DNA of 6,300 nt, from assembly GCA_937880705.1 (NCBI GenBank), contig CALGRZ010000046.1, positions 1-6,300 on the forward strand, read 5' to 3'. Numbering within the stretch: the first letter of the stretch is position 1; each line of letters begins with the position of its first letter. Under the pieces are notes generated by a model. That model saw nothing but the letters and a program-made list of their open reading frames with translations, had not been told where the DNA came from and searched no databases. Position numbers and translations under genes: made by a program. This document shows, in pieces, positions 1-5,042 of this stretch. The DNA is from an uncultured Alistipes sp. Its GTDB lineage: Bacteria > Bacteroidota > Bacteroidia > Bacteroidales > Rikenellaceae.

Positions 1-376
1 CCTCGGGCAGTGCACCCAGCAGCCTCTCGGCGAAGTCCGAGAGCATATTCTCGCATGTCGGCTGGTAGTCCGTCAGGACGATCTTCGAGAAGCGGTAGCC
101 GAGGTCGTTGGCCACCTGCTCGGCTGCGAGCGTATTGCGCATCATGAACGAGTGGTCGAGGCGGTCGACAATCTGCTCATTGACAATGCGTTTGAGCATG
201 CCGAAGTCCATCACCATGCCCAGCTTGGGCGAGTTGGGATCGCTCATGGGCTCACCCTTGATGGTGACAAAGAGACGGTACGAGTGTCCGTGTATTTCGC
301 GGCATAGGCCGTCGTAGCCCTCCAGCATGTGGGCGGCCTCGAAGGTGAACTCCTTGGTAAGTCGAATAACTGACAT
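1..376 (-). CDS. queD: 6-carboxy-5,6,7,8-tetrahydropterin synthase QueD (partial, C-terminus off the left edge)
   Basis: The first 125 residues are present; the gene continues past position 1. Family knowledge: QueD/PTPS enzymes convert 7,8-dihydroneopterin triphosphate to 6-carboxytetrahydropterin, the second step toward preQ0 and queuosine, in the cytoplasm. Seen here: the zinc-binding histidines in FEAAH (His16) and in IHGHSY (His29, His31), the catalytic Cys25 just before them (GLCREIHGHSY), the Asp74-His75 pair in RLDHSF, and a PTCEN motif at 106-110 that matches the family PTSEN. The expected catalytic Glu near the C-terminus lies outside the window. The start is the ATG at 376-374, which sets the family N-terminus (MSVIRLTKEFTFEAAH) with no extra residues. 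No Shine-Dalgarno is visible. No other que gene lies in the window; partners could be downstream, beyond the left edge. A sepiapterin-type PTPS is less likely because the Cys and HGH spacing fit QueD. Confidence 0.93.
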   Translation of the reverse strand, partial: MSVIRLTKEFTFEAAHMLEGYDGLCREIHGHSYRLFVTIKGEPMSDPNSPKLGMVMDFGMLKRIVNEQIVDRLDHSFMMRNTLAAEQVANDLGYRFSKIVLTDYQPTCENMLSDFAERLLGALPE

Positions 377-410
377 AGGCTTTATACTCTTATATATTAT
401 GAGTGTACGA

Positions 411-418
411 CAAAGATA
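411..418 (-). promoter_or_regulatory. Predicted -7 element of the queD promoter
   Basis: On the minus strand the bases read TATCTTTG, an exact match to the Bacteroidota -7 consensus TAnnTTTG. It sits 34 nt upstream of the queD ATG, giving a predicted leader of roughly 30 nt. No convincing -33 TTTG is seen at the usual 19-21 bp upstream, so the call rests on the -7 box and its placement. Confidence 0.55.
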
Positions 419-544
419 CTCTATTTATTTGAAATATCGGCCATGCCGAGGATAATATTTATACAATAGGGGTCGAATGGTTGTCGGCGTTTAGGCGGAG
501 GTCCGACATAGGCAGGCCTGCGAAAAGCACTCGCCATACAGCTT

Positions 545-590
545 AAAACCAAAAAGGGCTGTCGCAACACCGAGGTTGGACAGCCCAAAA
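545..590 (-). terminator. Intrinsic terminator of kbl
   Basis: An 8-bp perfect stem (GGGCTGTC at 556-563 with GACAGCCC at 579-586) continues as CAAC/GTTG (565-568 with 575-578) after one unpaired base, with a 6-nt loop. In the kbl direction the stem is followed by TTTTTGGTTTT (555 down to 545). It starts about 20 nt after the kbl stop codon. A run of A on the other side (587-590) is shorter, and no plus-strand gene ends here, so it serves kbl. Confidence 0.9.
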
Positions 591-605
591 TATCGAAAGG
601 GTCTG

Positions 606-1793
606 CTACTTCAGTACGCCGAGAGCCTTACCCACCTTCACGAATGCCTCAACACAGCGGTCGAGCTGCTCGGTGGTGTGGCCTGCCGACACCTGAACGC
701 GGATGCGTGCCTGGCCCTTGGGAACTACGGGGTAGTAGAAGCCGGTTACGAATACGCCCTCCTTCTGCAACTCGGCAGCGAAGTCCTGCGAGAGCTTTGC
801 ATCGTAGAGCATAACGGCGCAGATAGCCGACTGTGTAGGCTTGATGTCGAAGCCGGCAGCGATCATCTTGCTGCGGAAGTGCTCAACATTGGCTACGAGC
901 TGATCGTGCAGCTTGTCGCTCTCCTCCAACATCTTGAACATCTCGATGCTGGCACCCACAACGGCGGGGGGCAGTGAGTTAGAGAAGAGGTAGGGACGTG
1001 AACGCTGACGGAGCATGTCGATGATCTCCTTGCGACCGGTAGTGAAGCCACCTACGGCACCACCAAAGGCCTTACCCAGCGTACCGGTGAGGATATCCAC
1101 CTTGCCACGCAGGTCGAAGAGCTCTGTAATACCGCGACCGGTCTTACCCAGAACACCTGCCGAGTGGCACTCGTCAACCATTACCAGAGCATCATACTTC
1201 TCGGCCAGCTCGCAAATCTTGTCCAGCGGAGCGGCGTTGCCATCCATCGAGAATACACCGTCGGTGACGATGATGCGGAAACGCTGTGCCTGGGCCTGCT
1301 TGAGGCACTCCTCCAGCTCGGCCATGTCGGCATTGGCGTAGCGGTAACGCTGTGCCTTGCAAAGACGTACACCGTCGATGATCGAGGCGTGGTTCAGGGC
1401 ATCCGAGATGATAGCATCCTCGGCTGTGAACAGAGGCTCAAACACACCACCATTGGCGTCGAAGCAGGCTGCGTAGAGGATGGTATCCTCGGTGCCGAAG
1501 TAGTCGGCGATAGCCTTCTCGAGCTCCTTGTGCATATCCTGGCAACCGCAGATGAAGCGTACCGACGACATGCCGAAGCCACGCTCGTCCATAGCCTTCT
1601 TGGCGGCATCGATAAGACGCTGGTTGTCCGAGAGGCCAAGATAGTTGTTGGCGCAGAAGTTCAATACGGGGCGGTTAGCCACGTCGATCTCTGCTCGCTG
1701 GGGAGACTCGATGATACGCTCGGTCTTGTACAAGCCGGCAGCCTTAATCTCGGCCAGCTCGTTCTGCAAATGCTGCTGAAATTTTCCGTACAT
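606..1793 (-). CDS. kbl: Glycine C-acetyltransferase / 2-amino-3-ketobutyrate CoA ligase
   Basis: The product is 395 residues, close to the 398 of E. coli Kbl. It is a PLP-dependent alpha-oxoamine synthase that cleaves 2-amino-3-ketobutyrate with CoA to glycine and acetyl-CoA (reversible), the second step of threonine degradation after threonine dehydrogenase. Visible fold-type I landmarks: substrate-binding NNYLGLS (49-55), the PLP-stacking His135 in NHASIIDG, Asp207 and His210 in VDECHSAG (PLP pyridine contact), and Schiff-base Lys241 in TGTLGKAFGG. RSRPYLFSNSLPP (264-276) and the C-terminal RIRVQVSAGHT (363-373) are also typical. The frame is open upstream to 1931, but the family N-terminus is MYGKF with ATG at 1793-1791; the added 46 residues do not look like protein and run across the promoter. 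No threonine dehydrogenase gene adjoins it, unlike the E. coli kbl-tdh operon. The related synthases BioF and KAS are less likely given the close Kbl-type motifs. Confidence 0.96.
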   Translation of the reverse strand: MYGKFQQHLQNELAEIKAAGLYKTERIIESPQRAEIDVANRPVLNFCANNYLGLSDNQRLIDAAKKAMDERGFGMSSVRFICGCQDMHKELEKAIADYFGTEDTILYAACFDANGGVFEPLFTAEDAIISDALNHASIIDGVRLCKAQRYRYANADMAELEECLKQAQAQRFRIIVTDGVFSMDGNAAPLDKICELAEKYDALVMVDECHSAGVLGKTGRGITELFDLRGKVDILTGTLGKAFGGAVGGFTTGRKEIIDMLRQRSRPYLFSNSLPPAVVGASIEMFKMLEESDKLHDQLVANVEHFRSKMIAAGFDIKPTQSAICAVMLYDAKLSQDFAAELQKEGVFVTGFYYPVVPKGQARIRVQVSAGHTTEQLDRCVEAFVKVGKALGVLK

Positions 1794-1888
1794 TGTAGTT
1801 AGGTTTAAGTTATTGTATATTGTTAAAGCTATTGACAATCGGGTGTTGTGGTTCGATGGCTCACACCTGCCAGGGTCACAATCCAGTA

Positions 1889-1896
1889 CAAAGATA
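1889..1896 (-). promoter_or_regulatory. Predicted -7 element of the kbl promoter
   Basis: The minus strand reads TATCTTTG (TAnnTTTG consensus), 95 nt upstream of the kbl ATG. This implies a leader of about 90 nt, which contains no obvious riboswitch or strong hairpin. A possible -33 (TTTCG, 1923-1919) is about 22 bp away, slightly long for the class. It lies in the 165-bp gap behind the SUI1 gene, suggesting that kbl is transcribed independently of it. Confidence 0.55.
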
Positions 1897-1958
1897 GTAA
1901 AAAAATGCGAACTTATTTCGAAAGGCTGCATTTATTTTTGATGGGTCGGGGCTGTGGA

Positions 1959-2300
1959 CTATCCACCGGCCTTCTTGCAGCGGTAACCCGCCTTGAGGAG
2001 CAGCTCAAGGATGCGGTCGCGGTGGTCGCCCTGGATGATTATCTCGCCATCCTTGGCCGTGCCGCCCACGCCACAGCTCCTCTTAAGCTCCTTGGCCAGC
2101 GCAGCCAGGTCGTCCGACGAGCCTACGAAGCCCTTTACCACGGTGGCCACACGTCCGCCCTTGAGCCTGTCGAGCCACAGTCGCAGGTTCTGCTTCTCGG
2201 GTGCGAGGGTGTCGGCCTCGACCTCGGCCGAGCTCTTGTATTGGTAGTCGGGGTTGGTCGAGAAGACCACACCCAGACGCTCTTTCCAGTCACTTGCCAT
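1959..2300 (-). CDS. yciH: SUI1/eIF1-like translation factor (YciH family)
   Basis: A 113-residue protein with an N-terminal extension of about 38 residues followed by one SUI1 domain (about 38-108). Motifs seen: the basic loop LKGGRVATVVKGF (46-58), KRSCGVGGTAKDGEIIIQGD (73-92), which matches the family core GxGGTxKDGEIxIQGD, and the closing helix RDRILELLLKAGY. Family knowledge: bacterial YciH is related to eukaryotic eIF1, binds the small ribosomal subunit, and has been linked to initiation fidelity; its role in Bacteroidota is not well established. The start is the ATG at 2300-2298; the leader has no Shine-Dalgarno, as is usual here. It is divergent to the DUF4435 gene and precedes kbl on the same strand, but kbl has its own promoter. 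I see no clear terminator directly after its stop codon. Confidence 0.92.
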   Translation of the reverse strand: MASDWKERLGVVFSTNPDYQYKSSAEVEADTLAPEKQNLRLWLDRLKGGRVATVVKGFVGSSDDLAALAKELKRSCGVGGTAKDGEIIIQGDHRDRILELLLKAGYRCKKAGG

Positions 2301-2355
2301 AGGTGATATCTATAATATGTGGGGTTAAAATTACTCTAAAGTGCCTAATTGAATA

Positions 2356-2386
2356 CAAAGTTAAGAAATTTTTTGTATCTTTACAA
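2356..2386 (-). promoter_or_regulatory. Predicted promoter of the SUI1-family gene
   Basis: On the minus strand TAACTTTG (2363-2356) matches the -7 consensus TAnnTTTG exactly, and TTG (2386-2384) lies 20 bp upstream as a -33 core. The predicted transcript start is near 2350, giving a leader of about 50 nt. The -33 core falls just beyond the divergent plus-strand -7 box at 2376-2383, so the two promoters share DNA. Confidence 0.65.
2376..2383 (+). promoter_or_regulatory. Predicted -7 element of the DUF4435 gene
   Basis: TATCTTTA fits TAnnTTTG except for its last base. It ends only 5 bp before the GTG start codon at 2389, so the transcript would begin at or next to the start codon. A -33 partner is poor (nearest TTG at 2349-2351 is 24 bp away). 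It is interleaved with the minus-strand promoter of the SUI1 gene. Confidence 0.5.
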
Positions 2387-2388
2387 CT

Positions 2389-3468
2389 GTGAAACAGGAG
2401 AAGCGAAGAGAACGCCGTCGCCGTAAGCGCGACCTCACGGCCTACAACCCCGACCGTCTGCCCGAGATACTACCACCGGAGGACGATCGCAGGTTGGTGC
2501 GTGTATATGTCGAGGGCTATGAGGATGTGGCCTTCTGGCGCGGCATCTTCGACCACTTCCACAACCCATATCTGCGCTTCGAGATCTCGGTGCCCAACCG
2601 CGACGACCTGCCCAAGGGCAAGAAGGTGCTTATGTCGATGCTGGGCCACACCTCGGCCGATGAGGTGCTGCTGTGCGTGGACTCCGACTTCGACTATCTG
2701 TTCAACGGAGCTACGGAGCAGTCACGCGAGATACTCGAGGCCGACAATATGTTTCACACCTACACCTACGCCACGGAGAACTATCTGTGTTATGCCCCGT
2801 CGTTGCGCAACGTATGCGTGAAGGCGACCAAGAACGATACGCGTATCTTCGACTTCCAGCGATTCTTCGAGGAGTACTCGCGCATCATATACCCTCTGTT
2901 TTTGTGGTATGCCTACTCGGCACGCCTATCCTCGGAGCGAGTCTTTACGCTGGCCGAGTTCCGCGCCTCGGTGCGTCTGAACTATGTCGACATCCGTCTC
3001 AATGGCGAGAATACACTGGCCTGGTTGCAGCGTAATGTTGAGCGACGTGTCGAGGCTCTGGAGCGCGATAACCGAGATATGGTCGATGCCCTTGCAGCCT
3101 TTGGCGAGGAGCTGCGCGAGCGTGGTGTGGAGCCGCAGAATTGCTACCTCTTCATGCACGGACATACGCTGATGGACAACGTCACGATGCCCGTGCTCTC
3201 GGCCGTGTGCGATAAGCTGCGCCAGCTATCCATAGCCAAGATCAACCGCTCGAAGGTCGAGGGTGTGGCACTGAAGAACGAGTTGCAGAACTACACCAAC
3301 ACGCTGCGCTCGATACGCGATGTGCTGCTCGACAACGAGAACTACACCTCGTGCCCGCTATACAAGCGTTTGAGGGATGATATTCAGCACTACCTCGATC
3401 AGATGATTGCCCGTATCAAGGCCGAGCAGGAGCCACCGACGATGTTGCGCTGCAACTTTGAACCATAG
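2389..3468 (+). CDS. DUF4435 (Toprim-like) domain protein, function unknown
   Basis: The product is 359 residues. After a very basic N-terminal tail (residues 2-14, mostly K/R) comes a Toprim-like core. It has Glu42 in VYVEGYEDVAFW (39-50), then VLLCVDSDFDYL (93-104) with an Asp98-x-Asp100 pair and Asp102, and TYATENYLCY (126-135), the Glu-Asn-Tyr signature typical of DUF4435. A second region (about 155-235) is helical, and MHGHTLMDNV (256-265) resembles the conserved C-terminal block of the family. Family knowledge: DUF4435 proteins are related to the Toprim of OLD nucleases, and AriB of the PARIS anti-phage system is one. Here no AAA ATPase partner is encoded nearby, so defence is not supported; a housekeeping nucleic-acid enzyme is equally possible. 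The start is GTG 2389, the only standard start upstream of the first motif, because an in-frame TAA lies at 2362-2364. No signal peptide or membrane segment is seen. Codon use matches its neighbours. Confidence 0.85.
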   Translation: MKQEKRRERRRRKRDLTAYNPDRLPEILPPEDDRRLVRVYVEGYEDVAFWRGIFDHFHNPYLRFEISVPNRDDLPKGKKVLMSMLGHTSADEVLLCVDSDFDYLFNGATEQSREILEADNMFHTYTYATENYLCYAPSLRNVCVKATKNDTRIFDFQRFFEEYSRIIYPLFLWYAYSARLSSERVFTLAEFRASVRLNYVDIRLNGENTLAWLQRNVERRVEALERDNRDMVDALAAFGEELRERGVEPQNCYLFMHGHTLMDNVTMPVLSAVCDKLRQLSIAKINRSKVEGVALKNELQNYTNTLRSIRDVLLDNENYTSCPLYKRLRDDIQHYLDQMIARIKAEQEPPTMLRCNFEP

Positions 3469-3538
3469 ATGCTACGATAATATATTCAAAAATATTATTC
3501 AGAGTGTAGTATCTGTACCTCCAAAAGACATCATATCG

Positions 3539-3580
3539 GCACTTTTTGCACATTTTTTTAGTGTTTCGCCTCAAAAATGC
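3539..3580. repeat. Inverted repeat abutting the AraC-gene promoter
   Basis: GCACTTTTTG (3539-3548) and CAAAAATGC (3572-3580) can pair over 9 bp with a single unpaired C, around a T-rich spacer. The right arm ends at the -33 element of the araC-type gene. It could be an operator or a weak 3' structure behind the DUF4435 gene. No T-run follows it, which argues against an intrinsic terminator. Confidence 0.35.
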
Positions 3581-3610
3581 TTGGATATTCAAAATTCTTG
3601 CGTATATTTG
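3580..3610 (+). promoter_or_regulatory. Promoter of the AraC-family regulator gene
   Basis: CTTG (3580-3583) and TATATTTG (3603-3610) are separated by 19 bp, matching the Bacteroidota -33/-7 layout. The predicted start is near 3615, with a leader of about 47 nt. An inverted repeat, GTTGC (3612-3616) and GCAAC (3624-3628) with a 7-bp spacer, overlaps the predicted start and could serve as an operator or a small 5' hairpin. Confidence 0.75.
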
Positions 3611-3661
3611 TGTTGCAAACATAGCAACCCAATCGAAACATAAACCTTAAAACGAGATAGT

Positions 3662-4519
3662 ATGTCCAACCAGTGTCCAGCAACATGTCACTCTTATACC
3701 CTGGAGCCCGAAGCAGGCTTCACCTACGTTACCCTTAAGGCTGGTGAGAAATTAACCATCGAGCGTGGCGATCAGAACAACCTTATCTTCCTAATGTCCG
3801 GAAGCTTCGAGATTACCTCGGAGGAGCGTCGTGACTACGCTGTGCGCGAGGGACACTTCGTATTCTGCTTCCGTGCCTACAGCTACGACATTGTGGCCGT
3901 CACCGATGTTGAACTTATTCGTGCCCACTTCATCACCGCAGGTGCTGCATGCGACATGATCCCCTTCAACAGCATCGTGGGTAAGATCAAGAAGATTAAC
4001 TATAAGTTTACGCAGGTGGCCTTCAACGAGCCCCTCGAGTTGTTGCTGCGCTCGGTGAAGTACTACCAGCAGAACAATATCAAGTGTAACCATCTGCACG
4101 GAGCGAAGATTCAGGAGATGTTCGTCATCTTCAAGTTCTTCTACTCGCCGCAGATACAGCTCCGCACCTTCTACAACCTCTTCGACCGCAACCAGTCGTT
4201 TGCATCGCTCGTGCGCAACAACGCCCCGCGTGTCAAGACCGTTGAGGAGCTTGCCGATATTTGCGGTTTCAGCATCCAGCACTTCAACAACATGTTCAAG
4301 CAGGAGTTCAACGACACGCCCTACAGCTGGATGCAGAAGCAGCGCATCGTGGAGATAGAACGACTGCTCACCGAGACCAACGTACCTCTGAAGAGCATCA
4401 TCAAGATGTACAGCTTCACCAACCATGGTCACTTCGCCCTCTTCTGCCGCAAGTATCTGAAGAAGACTCCTCTGAAGATCCGCAAGGAGGCAAGGGCCAA
4501 GAAGGAGGCTACGGCATAG
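3662..4519 (+). CDS. AraC-family transcriptional regulator
   Basis: The product is 285 residues. Residues about 10-100 resemble the cupin-like sensing domain of AraC regulators, with beta-rich stretches such as LIFLMSGSFEI and a REGHFVFC turn. Residues about 105-190 are mostly helical linker. The DNA-binding domain is at 191-272. Its first helix-turn-helix is in TVEELADICGFSIQHFNNMFKQ, and the second is in VPLKSIIKMYSFTNHGHFALFCRKY, where the family usually has F.D..YFsR.FKK. The protein ends in a lysine-rich tail. The effector cannot be told from the sequence. The start is ATG 3662, with an A-rich leader and no Shine-Dalgarno. It has its own promoter and points toward the EF-G-like gene 523 bp downstream, so regulation of that gene is possible but unproven. 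No carbohydrate-use genes lie beside it, unlike many Bacteroidota AraC-type regulators. Confidence 0.88.
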   Translation: MSNQCPATCHSYTLEPEAGFTYVTLKAGEKLTIERGDQNNLIFLMSGSFEITSEERRDYAVREGHFVFCFRAYSYDIVAVTDVELIRAHFITAGAACDMIPFNSIVGKIKKINYKFTQVAFNEPLELLLRSVKYYQQNNIKCNHLHGAKIQEMFVIFKFFYSPQIQLRTFYNLFDRNQSFASLVRNNAPRVKTVEELADICGFSIQHFNNMFKQEFNDTPYSWMQKQRIVEIERLLTETNVPLKSIIKMYSFTNHGHFALFCRKYLKKTPLKIRKEARAKKEATA

Positions 4520-4530
4520 AGTTAGACCTA

Positions 4531-4638
4531 AACGGGGCAATACAACGGGGCAATACAACGGGGCAATACAACGGGGCAGTACAACGGGGCCATGTAGCGG
4601 TGTGATGCAACGGTGTGATGCAACGTGGTAATGCAACG
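4531..4638. repeat. 13-bp tandem repeat array, about 8.3 copies
   Basis: The array starts 12 bp after the AraC-gene stop codon. The unit is AACGGGGCAATAC. Copies at 4531, 4544 and 4557 are identical, and the one at 4570 differs by one base (A to G). The copy at 4583 is AACGGGGCCATGT. Copies at 4596 and 4609 form a diverged pair (A[G/A]CGGTGTGATGC), the one at 4622 is AACGTGGTAATGC, and AACG at 4635-4638 ends the array. The period is exactly 13 throughout, so it is a minisatellite that grew from the left or decays to the right. Since 13 is not a multiple of 3 and no gene spans it, it is not protein-coding. Confidence 0.95.
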
Positions 4639-4667
4639 CATATAGTAATAAAGTAATATAGTTGGCG

Positions 4668-4694
4668 AGGCCGTCTGCGACAAGCGGGCGGCCT
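4668..4694 (+). terminator. Strong GC-rich hairpin, probable transcription end of the AraC gene
   Basis: AGGCCGTCTGC (4668-4678) pairs with GCGGGCGGCCT (4684-4694) over 11 bp, counting two G-U pairs, around the loop GACAA. It lies 148 nt after the AraC-gene stop codon and just past the tandem repeat. The following GCTTTGTG is a weak U-tract, so termination by this hairpin alone is uncertain. It could also be an mRNA 3'-end stabiliser. Confidence 0.5.
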
Positions 4695-4914
4695 GCTTTG
4701 TGAGGCTCCCCCTCTGTCGATAGTCTATACACCGACACGCAAAAAAGAATATATTTTTATAATATAATGTAGACTCTCGGCTGTGGGGTAGTGTGGTGTT
4801 GCGACACCTCCGATTTTGAGAACATATATAGGGGTTAGGGGGTTGTGTTTCTATTCGGTGAGCTGTGTCGAGGGGTGAAAAGTAGCCATACTTAATAAAT
4901 TGTTGGTCTAAAGT
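4695..4914. other. Non-coding stretch upstream of the EF-G2 promoter, with a small palindrome
   Basis: No convincing gene on either strand. An AT-rich block lies at 4741-4769. A perfect 14-bp palindromic hairpin, GGTGT/ACACC with the loop TGCG (4795-4808), lies about 107 bp upstream of the EF-G2 -33 element. UGCG is a stable UNCG-type loop, so the element could be an RNA hairpin, or a DNA operator for an activator. G-rich runs follow at 4832-4846. Nothing else was recognised. Confidence 0.4.
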
Positions 4915-4945
4915 TTTGCAGTTTGAAAAAAAGTATCTAACTTTA
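4915..4945 (+). promoter_or_regulatory. Promoter of the EF-G-like gene
   Basis: TTTG (4915-4918) and TAACTTTA (4938-4945) are separated by 19 bp. This matches the Bacteroidota TTTG-N19-TAnnTTTG layout except for the final base. The predicted start is near 4950, leaving a leader of about 92 nt. Confidence 0.7.
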
Positions 4946-4949
4946 TAAT

Positions 4950-5042
4950 CTGCAAAGGTCGATAAGCCGAGTGATGCTCGCCGAGGTGGGGTCGCTGCGG
5001 TGGTCGAGCCCGATGGAAAAAACCTAAAAAACTAATATACTT
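4950..5042 (+). promoter_or_regulatory. 5' leader of the EF-G-like mRNA, possibly structured
   Basis: The first two thirds are GC-rich and can fold. CGAG/CTCG (4968-4971 with 4977-4980) forms a small hairpin, and GGTCGA (4957-4962) can pair with TCGAGCC (5004-5010) with one bulge to enclose it. The last 28 nt are A/T-rich and unpaired up to the ATG, as is common for translation starts in this phylum. It matches no riboswitch class I recognise, and the pairing is short, so function is unproven. Confidence 0.35.

Noticed and set aside
1164..1802. 212-residue plus-strand open frame opposite kbl
   Set aside because: It lies entirely antisense to kbl, whose motifs and length are complete; the open frame follows from GC-rich codon use.
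1794..1931. 46-residue N-terminal extension of Kbl
   Set aside because: It would run across the predicted -7 box at 1889-1896, and the family starts at MYGKF; total length would exceed the usual size.
1848..2306. 152-residue plus-strand open frame opposite the SUI1 gene
   Set aside because: It is antisense to a clear SUI1 protein and resembles no known family.
2494..2499. TTG/GTG alternative starts of the DUF4435 gene, preceded by GGAGG at 2478-2482
   Set aside because: Starting here would leave only a few residues before the first strand carrying Glu42, and the upstream stretch has coding-like sequence. Shine-Dalgarno use is also rare in this phylum.
2389..3468. Part of a PARIS-type defence system
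   Set aside because: No AAA ATPase (AriA-like) gene is in the window, and the neighbours are core genes with no signs of a mobile island.
3476..3499. AT-rich hairpin after the DUF4435 gene (GATAATAT/ATATTATT) as a terminator
   Set aside because: The stem is all A-U plus one G-U pair and is followed by CAGAGTG rather than a U-run, so it is too weak to call.
4531..4638. CRISPR array
   Set aside because: The 13-bp units are directly adjacent with no spacers, and no cas gene is near.
3791..4738. 315-residue minus-strand open frame across the AraC gene and the tandem repeat
   Set aside because: It is antisense to a clear AraC-family gene, matches no family I know, and its repetitive segment is just the 13-bp array read in the reverse direction.
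4950..5042. Known riboswitch in the EF-G2 leader
   Set aside because: Only short pairings were found and no conserved core of any riboswitch class could be recognised.
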